Of a stretch of DNA of 44,456 nt, positions 16,259 to 24,807 are shown in pieces. The position numbers and the translations under genes were made by a program. The notes below the pieces were generated by a model. The model saw nothing but the letters and a program-made list of their open reading frames with translations. It had not been told where the DNA came from and did not search any database. Position 1 is the stretch's first letter, and every line of letters starts with the position of its first letter. The stretch comes from Acidobacteriota bacterium (GTDB lineage Bacteria; Acidobacteriota; Vicinamibacteria; Vicinamibacterales; SCN-69-37), in NCBI GenBank assembly GCA_005799825.1, contig SYFT01000009.1:1-44456 (forward strand), written 5' to 3'.

Positions 16259-17568
16259 GCCCTTCAATCACCGGCGTCCTCGAGTCTGTAGCCCGCGCGT
16301 GTTCGCCCAGGGTGGAACCGCATGGCGACGATGTGGTGGTGTGTGATGCGAGAGGGTTGACACGCGTCATCGGTGAGCCGGCGGTCATTGCCGAGGAAAT
16401 GCGGCGTATGGCCTGGGACCGCGGCGTGGGCGTGCGTGTGGCTATTGCCGGCACACACACGGCCGCGTGGCTGCTGGCGCATGTGCGACCGGGCCTGACC
16501 GTGGTGGCGCCAGGTGATGAGGCGCACACGCTGGCGCGCCTGCCGATGACGGCTCTGGCGATGCTGCCGGAATGCCGGGCCCGCATCTTCAGCGATGTGC
16601 TGGTCACGCTTGATCGCTGGGGTGTGTCCACGCTTGGCGATCTGGCGCGGCTGCCGCGTGCCGACGTGTCGTCGCGGCTGGGCCTGGCCGGAGCGCGATT
16701 GCATCAGGCGGCCTGGGGAGAAGATGTGGTGCCCCTGGTGGCGACGGCAGAGGCGCCGCGTTTTATCGAACGTGTCGAACTTGAATGGCCCGTGGACGGG
16801 CTTGAGCCGTTGTCGTTTGTGCTGGCGCGTGTGTGCGAAGCGCTGTCGGGTGCGCTCGAACGCGCCGACCGGGGCGCGGTCACGATTACCACGCGACTGA
16901 CCCTGATCAACAAAAGCCTGGCGGAACGAACGCTGACGCTGCCGGCACCGATGCGCGACGCCAAGGTGCTGCGGACGCTGATCCTGCTCGATCTCGAAGC
17001 CCACCCACCTGGCTCTGACGCCGAGCACTTTGCCGGCATTGATGTCGTCGAGGTGGAGTTGGGGGTGACTCCGGGTCGCATCGTGCAGAAATCGCTACTG
17101 GCACACGACATGCCTGCCGTGGAAGACGTTGCCACACTGGTGGCGCGTCTTCAGGCACTGATGGGGGAGTCGCGTGTGGGCGCGCCGGTGGTGCTTGATA
17201 CACACGACCTCCGCAAATCATCGCTCAAGCCATTTGTGGTGCCCCCTTCGACTCACTTTTCGGCTCGCCCCTTCGGAGCTCGCTCGGGGCAGGCCGCCGT
17301 CATTCGCCGTTTCCGCATGCCGATGGCCGTGCGTGTGGTGACCGACCGTGGAGCGCCGGTGCGCATTGTGCTCAGCGAGAGAGGAATGAGCGAACCGCGA
17401 ATCACGCATCGGGCCGGGCCGTGGCGCACATCGGGGCAGTGGTGGACGGCCGATCGCGATACCTGGGATCGCGACGAATGGGATGTGAGTGTGGAGACCG
17501 GCGTGGTGTATCGCCTAGCGCGCGATCGTGCCACCGATCGCTGGGAAGTGGAAGGCGTGATCGATTGA
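16228..17568 (+). CDS. imuB: ImuB, inactive Y-family DNA polymerase homologue
   Basis: 446 aa from ATG 16228, which follows a purine-rich GGAAAGGCGG; longer in-frame starts read through imuA. The N-terminal half resembles Y-family polymerases with a helix-hairpin-helix (LDRWGVSTLGDLARLPRADVSSRL), followed by a little-finger-like domain and a long C-terminal region with WWTADRDTWDRDEWDVSVETG and YRLARD, which is usual for ImuB. The acidic catalytic residues of active Y-family enzymes are not evident, as expected: ImuB is thought to bridge DnaE2 and the beta clamp. A Pro/Ser/Arg-rich stretch near residue 345 (VPPSTHFSARPFGARSGQ) comes from a palindromic DNA segment and looks inserted. dnaE2 follows by 25 nt. 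Confidence 0.85.
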   Translation: MFLCLVRDSLSPSITGVLESVARACSPRVEPHGDDVVVCDARGLTRVIGEPAVIAEEMRRMAWDRGVGVRVAIAGTHTAAWLLAHVRPGLTVVAPGDEAHTLARLPMTALAMLPECRARIFSDVLVTLDRWGVSTLGDLARLPRADVSSRLGLAGARLHQAAWGEDVVPLVATAEAPRFIERVELEWPVDGLEPLSFVLARVCEALSGALERADRGAVTITTRLTLINKSLAERTLTLPAPMRDAKVLRTLILLDLEAHPPGSDAEHFAGIDVVEVELGVTPGRIVQKSLLAHDMPAVEDVATLVARLQALMGESRVGAPVVLDTHDLRKSSLKPFVVPPSTHFSARPFGARSGQAAVIRRFRMPMAVRVVTDRGAPVRIVLSERGMSEPRITHRAGPWRTSGQWWTADRDTWDRDEWDVSVETGVVYRLARDRATDRWEVEGVID

Positions 17569-17593
17569 CGCCGCGCGTCCGGAGCCTGAGCAC

Positions 17594-20500
17594 ATGTACA
17601 TCGAGCTTCATACGGCCTCGGCCTTTTCGTTTCTCGCCGGCGCGTCATTGCCAGAGACGCTTGTCGCGCGTGCGGCAGCGCTGGGATATCCCGCGATTGC
17701 GTTGCTCGACCGCGACGGCGTGTACGGCGCCCCGCAATTGTATCGCGCTGCCAAAGCCGCCGGCCTGCGCGCCATTGTCGGCGCCGAACTGACGATTGCC
17801 CAGACCCATCCGGGGGGGGCGTCTTTGTGGACCCTGCCCGTCCTCGTCGCGTCTGTCGAGGGATATCGCAATCTCTGCCGGCTGATTACTCGCGCCAAAT
17901 CGAAGGCCGTAAAAGGTGAGTCCCTGCTCACACTGGCAGACCTAGATGGGCACTGCGGCGGATTGATCGCCCTGGCCGGACGTCCGGCTCTGGTCGCTGA
18001 GCGTCATGGCGTGGGCGGCCTGGTGGATCAGATCGTCGGTATCTTTGGCCGCGATCGCGTCTGGGTCGAATTGCAAAGGCATCTGCGTCGTGATGAGGAA
18101 GCCGCCAACGCGTCGTTGCTCGATTTAGCCGCCGCGTTCCGCGTGCCTGTCATGGCATCCAACGACGTGCGGTTTGCCAAGCCTGAAGACCGCCCCGTCT
18201 TTGATGTCCTCACATGCCTACGGCATAAGACCACACTTGCGCAGGCGGGGCGGCGGCTGTCGGTGAATGCCGAGCGCTACCTGAAGCCGCCTGAGATGAT
18301 GGCGCGGTTGTTCAGCGATTTGCCGCAGGCGCTTGCCGGCACCGAGTCGCTGTTCGAACGGCTCGAGTTCACCCTAATGAATCTGGGGTATCGCTTTCCG
18401 GAGTATCCAGTGCCGGTGGGCGAAACCCAGGCGTCGTTTCTGCGGCGCCTGACACATGTGGGCGCGCGCGATCGATATCACCCGCTCGACGAGGCGTTTG
18501 GTGGCCGAGCGAAAGCCCAGATCCAGCGCGAGCTCGATCTCATCGATAAACTTAATCTCGCCGGCTACTTTCTCATCGTCTGGGACCTGGTCAATTTCTG
18601 CCGGCAGCAGGGGATTCTTGTGCAGGGCCGTGGGTCGGCGGCCAATAGCGCCGTGTGTTATTCGCTGGGCATCACGGCTGTGGACCCGGTGGGGATGGAG
18701 TTGCTGTTTGAGCGATTCCTGTCGGAGGAACGTGGCGAGTGGCCTGATATCGATCTGGATTTGCCGAGTGGCGACCGGCGTGAACGGGTCATCCAGTACG
18801 TGTATCAGCGATACGGCGCGGCGGGAGCCGCGATGACGGCCAATGTCATTTCGTATCGCGGCCGCAGTGCCGCACGCGAAGTGGGGAAGGTGCTCAGCAT
18901 GGACAAGGGCGAGATCAACGTTTTGTCCAAAATGATGAGCCGCTTCGAGTTTGTGGATCCGGCCGACACGGTCACGCAGCACCTGAAAGAGGCCGGTGTG
19001 GATGTCGGCAAACAGGTCTACACGCAGTTCGCCACGTTGTGGCAGCGCATGCAGGATCTGCCGAGGCATCTCGGGCAGCACTCGGGAGGCATGGTGATGT
19101 GCCACGGCCGGCTGGACGAGGTGGTGCCGCTTGAGCCTGCGTCGATGCCCGGCCGGATGGTGGTGCAGTGGGACAAAGATGATTGCTCGGATCTCGGGAT
19201 CGTGAAGGTCGATTTGCTGGGCCTGGGCATGATGGCCGTGCTGGAAGAGGCGGTGCTACTGACGGGTGTGGATCTCGCGCATCTGCCGCCCGATGACCCC
19301 GAGGTGTATCGCCTGCTGCAGGCGGCTGATACGGTGGGGGTGTTTCAGGTGGAGTCACGCGCGCAGATGGCGACGCTGCCGCGACTCAAGCCCAAACACT
19401 TTTACGACATTGTCGTTGAAGTCGCGCTGATTCGCCCGGGCCCCATCGTGGGCCAGATGGTGCATCCGTACCTGAAGCGGCGGCGCGGTGATGAGGCGGT
19501 CACGTACGCGCATCCCAGCCTGGAGCCGGTGCTAAAGCGTACGTTGGGTGTGCCGCTGTTCCAGGAGCAGTTGCTGCGCATCGCGATGGTTATTGCTAAT
19601 TTCAGCGGTGGGGAAGCCGAGGAACTGCGCCGAGCGATGGGCTTCAAGCGATCGGCGAAGCGCATGTTGGACATCGAAGGCCGGTTGCGGGCCGGGATGG
19701 CCGCCAACGGCATTGTCGGCGCGGTGGCAGATCAGATTGTGCTGTCGATTTCGTCGTTCGCGTTGTACGGATTTCCAGAGTCACACGCGGCCAGTTTCGC
19801 GCTCATTGTCTATGCCAGCGCGTATCTGAAGGTGCATTTTCCGACGGCGTTTTACACGGCGCTGCTCAACAACCAGCCCATGGGTTTTTATGCGCCGGCC
19901 ACGCTCGTCAAGGACGCGCAGCGGCGTGGCGTGCGGTTCGCACCTGTGGATGTGCAATCGTCCGACTGGCCGTGCACGATTCAGGATGATGGTGTCATTC
20001 GACTAGGCCTGATGTATGTGCAGGGCCTGCGCATCGATGCCGGCCGAAAAATTGCAGCTGCTAAAAATACGTCGGGTGTCTTTTCACGATTTCGGACACT
20101 CGACGAGCTTGGGGCGCGCACGGGCCTGCGTCGCGATGAACTGCGCATGCTCGCTGAGTCTGGCGCGCTCGCTTCACTCGGAGGCGATCGCCGATCGGCG
20201 CTGTGGCAAGCTGAGCGCGCTGCCCGCCCTGCGGGGCCGCTGCTGTGCGACTCGTTCGATTCGCCACAGGATGCGGAAAAGACGTCGGCGGAAAAGACGT
20301 CTGGTGTCTTTTTCGAGACCGCAGGGAAAAAGACACCCGACGTCTTTTCCGCGATCAGATCCCCGCTCCCAGTGATGACACTACTTGAACGCGTGGAGGC
20401 CGACTATCACACGACGGGGCTGACCATCGGTCCGCATCCGATGGCGCTGGTGCGCCGCACGTTGTCGGCGCGCGGTGTGGTGCGCGCGGTGGATCTGGCG

Positions 20501-20791
20501 CATGGACGACCGGGACGCCGGGTGCGTGTGGCCGGGGCCGTGATCACGCGGCAGCGGCCGCGTACGGCCAAAGGATATGTCTTTTTGTCGCTGGAGGATG
20601 AAACGGGTATCGCCAATGCGATCCTCACGCCCGATGTGTTTACGTCACACAAACGCACAGTCGTGGACGCACCGTATCTGCTGATTGAAGGCGTTCTGCA
20701 GAATCAGGACGGCACTATTTCGGTAAAGGCCGAACGTGTAGAGGCGCTGGCCCACCAGCGCCCGCCGCCACAATCTCATAATTTCAGGTGA
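17594..20791 (+). CDS. dnaE2: Error-prone DNA polymerase III alpha-type DnaE2
   Basis: 1065 aa, within the normal DnaE2 range. Order: PHP domain from residue 1 (YIELHTASAFSFLAGAS), polymerase palm with the catalytic Asp pair in WPDIDLDLPSGDRRERV (near 385-400), GRGSAANSAVCYSLGITAVDP, HLGQHSGGMVMC, QVESRAQMATLPRLKP and YGFPESHAASFALIVY, then a helix-hairpin-helix part and a C-terminal OB fold (RVRVAGAVITRQRP, SLEDETGIANAI). The DnaE2 type is supported by the imuA-imuB context and the length. It carries out mutagenic translesion synthesis with ImuAB. Oddly, residues near 823-831 and 894-920 are encoded by copies of a palindromic repeat (EKTSAEKTSGVFFETAGKK), so repeat elements seem to have inserted in frame between the HhH and OB regions. 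Confidence 0.93.
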   Translation: MYIELHTASAFSFLAGASLPETLVARAAALGYPAIALLDRDGVYGAPQLYRAAKAAGLRAIVGAELTIAQTHPGGASLWTLPVLVASVEGYRNLCRLITRAKSKAVKGESLLTLADLDGHCGGLIALAGRPALVAERHGVGGLVDQIVGIFGRDRVWVELQRHLRRDEEAANASLLDLAAAFRVPVMASNDVRFAKPEDRPVFDVLTCLRHKTTLAQAGRRLSVNAERYLKPPEMMARLFSDLPQALAGTESLFERLEFTLMNLGYRFPEYPVPVGETQASFLRRLTHVGARDRYHPLDEAFGGRAKAQIQRELDLIDKLNLAGYFLIVWDLVNFCRQQGILVQGRGSAANSAVCYSLGITAVDPVGMELLFERFLSEERGEWPDIDLDLPSGDRRERVIQYVYQRYGAAGAAMTANVISYRGRSAAREVGKVLSMDKGEINVLSKMMSRFEFVDPADTVTQHLKEAGVDVGKQVYTQFATLWQRMQDLPRHLGQHSGGMVMCHGRLDEVVPLEPASMPGRMVVQWDKDDCSDLGIVKVDLLGLGMMAVLEEAVLLTGVDLAHLPPDDPEVYRLLQAADTVGVFQVESRAQMATLPRLKPKHFYDIVVEVALIRPGPIVGQMVHPYLKRRRGDEAVTYAHPSLEPVLKRTLGVPLFQEQLLRIAMVIANFSGGEAEELRRAMGFKRSAKRMLDIEGRLRAGMAANGIVGAVADQIVLSISSFALYGFPESHAASFALIVYASAYLKVHFPTAFYTALLNNQPMGFYAPATLVKDAQRRGVRFAPVDVQSSDWPCTIQDDGVIRLGLMYVQGLRIDAGRKIAAAKNTSGVFSRFRTLDELGARTGLRRDELRMLAESGALASLGGDRRSALWQAERAARPAGPLLCDSFDSPQDAEKTSAEKTSGVFFETAGKKTPDVFSAIRSPLPVMTLLERVEADYHTTGLTIGPHPMALVRRTLSARGVVRAVDLAHGRPGRRVRVAGAVITRQRPRTAKGYVFLSLEDETGIANAILTPDVFTSHKRTVVDAPYLLIEGVLQNQDGTISVKAERVEALAHQRPPPQSHNFR
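20064..20085. repeat. Palindromic repeat copy 1 within dnaE2
   Basis: The sequence aaaaatacgtcgggtgtctttt is a diverged copy of the unit found twice more at 20288-20352. It is itself partly palindromic (AAAA...ACGT...TTTT). It is translated in frame as KNTSGVF. Confidence 0.65.
20288..20352. repeat. 26-bp inverted repeat inside dnaE2
   Basis: The left arm (20288-20313) starts gcggaaaagacgtc and ends ggtgtcttttt. The right arm (20327-20352) is its reverse complement in 25 of 26 positions, around a 13-nt loop. A half copy (gcggaaaagacgtc) also sits directly before it at 20273-20286. The structure resembles a REP or BIME-type element carried in a coding sequence with the frame kept. Confidence 0.85.
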
Positions 20792-20800
20792 ACCACGCGG

Positions 20801-22320
20801 CTACTTCCTGAGGCGACCTGACTGCTGGCCCGACAGGTAGCCGATGGTGGTGGCGCCCGGTGAGACCACCACGGTCTTGGATGTCTGTCCGGCTGTTTCG
20901 ATGGTGCGCTTCGAATCTGCCGCCGAGCCGGCCGTGGTCCGACTGTTCAGCTTTGTACCGTCAAGCGCGTCAACGGTCTTCAGCTGAATCGTCGCCTTCT
21001 TCTTGTCATGGTTGACGATGACAGCGATGACCGACGCGCCACTGGCAATCACCGTCTCGCCCGTCCCCCCCCCCACCCCGACGGTGACGTTCCGTGTCCC
21101 AGTGAACCGCAGTTCCATCCCGGCGGTCGCCTCGAGTGGAATTTCGGTCTGCAATTCCAACGCGATCAGCAGGGCGTCGGGCACGGGCACGAGTAAGACG
21201 ACGGTCTTGGCCACTGGCGCTGCGGCTGTGGCTGGTGGTGGCACAGCGGGATCGGGCGTCGCCGCGACAGGTTCAGCCGTTGGAGACGGTGCGGGCATGG
21301 CCGCCAGAGGTTCAGGCTGCGGCGTCACAGGGGGGGCGGCCGCGTACTGAACCACCAGTCATCCGCGCCGGGCTTTGCTATCTGGGCGGCAGCCGCGGGC
21401 TGCTTCGACGCAGCCGGACCGCTGACAGACGTCAGAAGCACAGGCTGCGACATGATGCCCGACGCCAGCGGCGACTGGGCACACAACACGCCCGATGACG
21501 AGAGTTGCCGAAGTCGCATCAGCGCATCGCGTACCTCGATCATCGACTGGAAACGCGCATCAGGGTCCTTTTACAGGCACTTGTGGATGACGTCTGAGAG
21601 CCCCTCTGGCACTTCGAGCCTGATCTCCAGGACCCGCCGAGGATCATCGCGCAAGACACTCGTGAGTGTGCTGATGCTGTTTTCGCCGGTGACCGCGCGA
21701 TTGCCATTGCCATTTCGTACAGCACGGCACCAAACGAAAAGATGTCGGACCGCGCATCGACAGTGTACGCTGCGCCTGCTCCGGCGACATGTAGGACAAG
21801 GTGCTGACGATGGTGCCCTGGACCGTGAGGCCGGTGGCTTCGGGGTCCTCGCCAAACGCGCCTGGTGCCAGCTTGGCTAATCCGAAGTCGAGCAACTTCA
21901 CCAGATTACGCGCGGTGACCATGATGTTACCGGGCTTGAGGTCGCGGTGGATGATACCCGCGCCATGCGCGACCGCAAGCGCATCGGCGACCTGAGCGCT
22001 GTAGTTGATGGTCTGCGACACTCGCAGGCCGCCATGCGGGATGACCGCATCAAGTCTTTTGCCCACCACCATCTCCATCCCCGTGATGTCGGCGTCGTGT
22101 TCCGTGATGACGCCATGGATGGTGATGATGTTCGGCGGATTCAGAGCGGAGGCCGCCTGGGCCTCCTGCATGAATCGTTACCGCCGTGTCGGATCGCCGC
22201 TGTGATCCGCGCGAAGAAATGTGAGCGCCACCATGCGGTTGACCTTCAAATCCTTAGGCTTGATGACGTCGCTCATGCCTCCGGAGCCTCGCGGCTCCAG
22301 GGGTTGATATTTGCCGTGAA
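20801..22320 (-). pseudogene. Degraded Ser/Thr protein kinase with C-terminal extension
   Basis: On the minus strand a PknB-type kinase can be read across several frames: GKYQPLEPRGSGGM (Gly loop), VALTFLRADHSGD (the beta-3 Lys is now Thr), QEAQAASALNPPNIITIHGV, IIHRDLKPGNIM, LLDFGLAKL, LSYMSPEQAQ. Then come a frameshift to DARSDIFSFGAVLYEMA, another to ENSISTLTSVLRDDPRRVLEIR, a TAA after DVIHKCL, then KDPDARFQSMIEVRDAL. An earlier TAA interrupts DPTRR-stop-RFMQEA. A Pro/Ala-rich tail and a 184-codon open piece (20801-21355) follow, probably the former extracellular domain. There are at least two stops, two frameshifts and a lost catalytic Lys, so no active kinase is possible. A run of ten G on this strand (21065-21074) lies in the tail. 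Confidence 0.85.
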
Positions 22321-22337
22321 TGATGAGAGCCACGGTG

Positions 22338-23555
22338 TTACCGCCCAATGACCTTGCCTTGCGACATGACGAATCGCACGGACCGCAACGCCTCGATGTT
22401 CACAGTCGGATCGCCCGACACGGCAATGATATCCGGCAAATAGCCTGGCGCAAGCCGTCCGAGTGTGGCACCCATCCCCAAAGATTCCGCCGCGAGCGAC
22501 GTGGCGCTGATGAGCGCGTCCACAGGTCGCTGACCCGCCTGCACCCGCACAAACGCTTCGCGCGCGTTCTGCCCATGAGCGCCGGCCACCGCATCGGTGC
22601 CGAGTGGCATGCGCAGGCCTGCATCCAACGCTTTTTTGAAGATCGGGCCGAGTGTTGGGACCGCGAGCTCCATGAACGCAAACCCCTCGTCGGTATAGCT
22701 GCCCGTGCCGATGAACTTGGCTTTGTTCTCGATGTAGTTTTGCAGGACCAGCCCAATGTTGGGATCAAAAAAGACGCCCGCCGCTTTCATCGCCGCGATC
22801 GCGCGGTCGTCGGCCAACGCGCCGTGTTCAATTTGATGGCAACCTGCTTTCACGGCCGTGACGATGGAGTCGGGATCGTGGGCGTGCACGACCGCACGGA
22901 GGCCTTGCGCCCGGGCCTCACCACAAACGGCATCGAGCTGTTCCTGCGTGACGCTGAGTTTGCCGCCGTCACGAATGCTGCCTGAGGCGAAGGTCTTGAT
23001 GACGTCGGCGCCGGCGGTTTTGGACGCGCGCACGGCTTCTCTGAGCTGATCAGGTGTGCGAGTGCCGGGCTGTAGCTGCCCGAGCGACGACACGATGCGC
23101 GGTCCCACCAGGGTTCCATCCGCGACGGCTGCGCGGAGCGCCGCATCGCCGCGACTACCCAGGTTCTGGACCGTGGTAAACCCCGCCATGAGCGTCGCCT
23201 TGAGGTTGGCGGCAATGGCCGCGTCGCGCTGTTCCGGGGTTTCCCGCGGGCCGTCGGGCCGGTTGCCATAGCGCCCGTCGGGTCCGAAGTGCCAGTCGAT
23301 GTGCGTGTGCACGTCGATCAGGCCCGGCATCAGCGTGACGTCCCCAAGGTCGATCGCGTCCCCTTCAGCGGGCCCGACGAAGGTGATGCGGCCATTGGTG
23401 ACCGTCACGGCGAAGTTCCGGTGTAACACCCCCGTGACGCCGTCAAAGACCCGTGCGGCTCGAAAGGTCATCGAGGCCGGCGCTTGCAGCGCGGCGACAG
23501 GCGCACCCACTGCAGCAGCTGCGACCAGTAGGGAACACACGACAGGCATGCGCAT
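22338..23555 (-). CDS. Secreted imidazolonepropionase-like amidohydrolase
   Basis: 405 aa from the ATG at 23555, chosen because GGAG lies 8 nt upstream and a signal peptide follows (MRMPVVCSLLVAAAAVGAPV). Metal-site motifs of the amidohydrolase superfamily: VTLMPGLIDVHTHIDW (HxH), Lys in GADVIKTFASGS, VVHAHD, HQIEHGAL and LGTDAVAGAHG. The C-terminus has GRLAPGYLPDIIAVSGDP as in prolidase-like secreted members. It probably cleaves dipeptides or related amides in the periplasm. It is divergent from the SET gene over a 57-bp shared promoter region and convergent with nothing intact. Confidence 0.88.
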   Translation of the reverse strand: MRMPVVCSLLVAAAAVGAPVAALQAPASMTFRAARVFDGVTGVLHRNFAVTVTNGRITFVGPAEGDAIDLGDVTLMPGLIDVHTHIDWHFGPDGRYGNRPDGPRETPEQRDAAIAANLKATLMAGFTTVQNLGSRGDAALRAAVADGTLVGPRIVSSLGQLQPGTRTPDQLREAVRASKTAGADVIKTFASGSIRDGGKLSVTQEQLDAVCGEARAQGLRAVVHAHDPDSIVTAVKAGCHQIEHGALADDRAIAAMKAAGVFFDPNIGLVLQNYIENKAKFIGTGSYTDEGFAFMELAVPTLGPIFKKALDAGLRMPLGTDAVAGAHGQNAREAFVRVQAGQRPVDALISATSLAAESLGMGATLGRLAPGYLPDIIAVSGDPTVNIEALRSVRFVMSQGKVIGR

Positions 23556-23577
23556 AAGGAACTCCCTGAAAGACACG

Positions 23578-23603
23578 AGTATAGACGCGGGCTCGGTTAG
23601 AAT
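23578..23603. promoter_or_regulatory. Divergent -10 elements for the amidohydrolase and the SET gene
   Basis: In the 57-bp gap between two divergent starts, the minus strand has TATACT (23578-23583) and the plus strand TAGAAT (23598-23603). Neither has a good -35. The plus-strand -10 lies only 9 nt before the SET ATG, so that leader would be nearly absent. The two promoters must overlap and may compete. Confidence 0.42.
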
Positions 23604-23612
23604 GAGAGGCTT

Positions 23613-24050
23613 ATGGCACAACGTCGGGCACGAGTAGAGGTTACAGAAACGGGCATTCGGATCATCCGCAAGAAATCCAGAATTTCTGGCTGGGGTGTCT
23701 ACGCGTCAGAGCCGATCAACAAGAACAAGCGCATCATCGAGTACACGGGAGAGAAAATCTCGTGCGCGGAAGCGGATCGACGTGAGACGAAATACCAGAA
23801 GAAGGGGCAGATCTGGTGTTTCACCCTGAACCGGGCCTGGTTCCGCGACGGTAACGTCGGTGGCAGTATGGCGCGGCTCATCAATCATTCCTGCAATGGC
23901 AACTGTTACTCCGAAGTCATCAAGGACGTCGTCTGGATTCGCGCATCTAAAAACATCACCAAAGGCGAGGAGTTGAGTTACGACTACAACACCGAGGGTG
24001 AGGCTGGCATGCGGTGCCGGTGTCATCCCACATGCACGTACAAAATCTGA
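23613..24050 (+). CDS. Stand-alone SET-domain protein lysine methyltransferase
   Basis: 145 aa, essentially one SET domain. Motifs: SRISGWGVYASEPI (motif I), EYTGEKIS, GGSMARLINHSCNGNC (the NHSC pseudoknot motif), GEELSYDYN and a post-SET end CRCHPTC. All parts needed for SAM and lysine binding seem present. Such small SET proteins are known in several bacteria, where some methylate histone-like or ribosomal proteins; the target here is unknown. The start is at most 9 nt from a -10 element. The esterase gene follows after 13 nt and is probably co-transcribed. This is the second SET domain in the window, besides the ATP-grasp fusion. Confidence 0.87.
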   Translation: MAQRRARVEVTETGIRIIRKKSRISGWGVYASEPINKNKRIIEYTGEKISCAEADRRETKYQKKGQIWCFTLNRAWFRDGNVGGSMARLINHSCNGNCYSEVIKDVVWIRASKNITKGEELSYDYNTEGEAGMRCRCHPTCTYKI

Positions 24051-24063
24051 CGAGCGGTCCGAC

Positions 24064-24744
24064 ATGACTGCGCCTGTTCGTCACGTTGTCTACCTCCACG
24101 GATTCCCATCGTCGCCCGCGTCATCAAAAGCCGGGATGTTCCGGCGCGGGCTCACCGCCGCAGGTGTAAGGTTGTCGAGTCCGGACCTTAACCAGCCGGA
24201 ATTTGAGACGCTGACGACCACGCGCATGCTGGCGCAGGTGCGCAACGAGCTCGAGCAAATCCCTGAAGGGCCGGTGGCGATCGTCGGATCAAGCCTCGGC
24301 GCATTTGTCGCGGTGCTCGCCGCCGAGGCGGACCCCAGTGGCCACGTTGACCGGCTGGTGCTGCTGGCTCCGGCGCTGGACTTTGGCGGGCCCCGACTGC
24401 AGCAGTTTGGCCCGCATTCGGTGGAGGACTGGCGGCAGGCGGGCGCACTGCGCGTCCATCACCACGCGTGGAACGAAGAGCGCGAGATCAACTTTACGCT
24501 CTATGCAGACGCGGCGCAGTACGACGCCCTCGCGCTGCCCACGCGGTTTCCGACACTGGTGTTCCAGGGAGACCGCGATGAGGCGGTGGATCCGGCTATG
24601 GTCCAACGATGGGCGGCGGGACGTCCGAGGGTGGACCTCCGGATGTTGTCGGACGGGCACCAGCTGTCGGATTCTATCGACGTCATTTGGCGCGAAAGCG
24701 CCCGATTCCTCGGCGTCGACGAGACGCCCGGGCACCGCGTATAA
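24064..24744 (+). CDS. Alpha/beta-hydrolase, YqiA/UPF0227-like esterase
   Basis: 226 aa. HVVYLHGFPSSPASSKA at the N-terminus (oxyanion region), the nucleophile elbow GSSLGA with Ser near residue 80, FQGDRDEAVDP carrying the probable catalytic Asp, and LSDGHQLSD with the His. The short length and the lack of a cap fit the YqiA/YcfP esterase group. Substrate unknown. No signal peptide, so cytoplasmic. It lies 13 nt after the SET gene. Confidence 0.83.
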   Translation: MTAPVRHVVYLHGFPSSPASSKAGMFRRGLTAAGVRLSSPDLNQPEFETLTTTRMLAQVRNELEQIPEGPVAIVGSSLGAFVAVLAAEADPSGHVDRLVLLAPALDFGGPRLQQFGPHSVEDWRQAGALRVHHHAWNEEREINFTLYADAAQYDALALPTRFPTLVFQGDRDEAVDPAMVQRWAAGRPRVDLRMLSDGHQLSDSIDVIWRESARFLGVDETPGHRV

Positions 24745-24807
24745 CCGCCACTGGCGTGCGGTCGTAGTTGGAATCACAAGGTAGAATCAGGCTTAGAGGC
24801 CCCCACC

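Noticed and set aside
21065-21074. Run of ten C as a phase-variation switch
   Set aside because: The surrounding gene is already inactivated by stops and frameshifts, so slippage there would have no effect.
20801-21355. Separate 184-aa gene
   Set aside because: It continues the kinase remnant in reading order (Pro-rich linker and C-terminal domain) and has no own ribosome site or recognised family.
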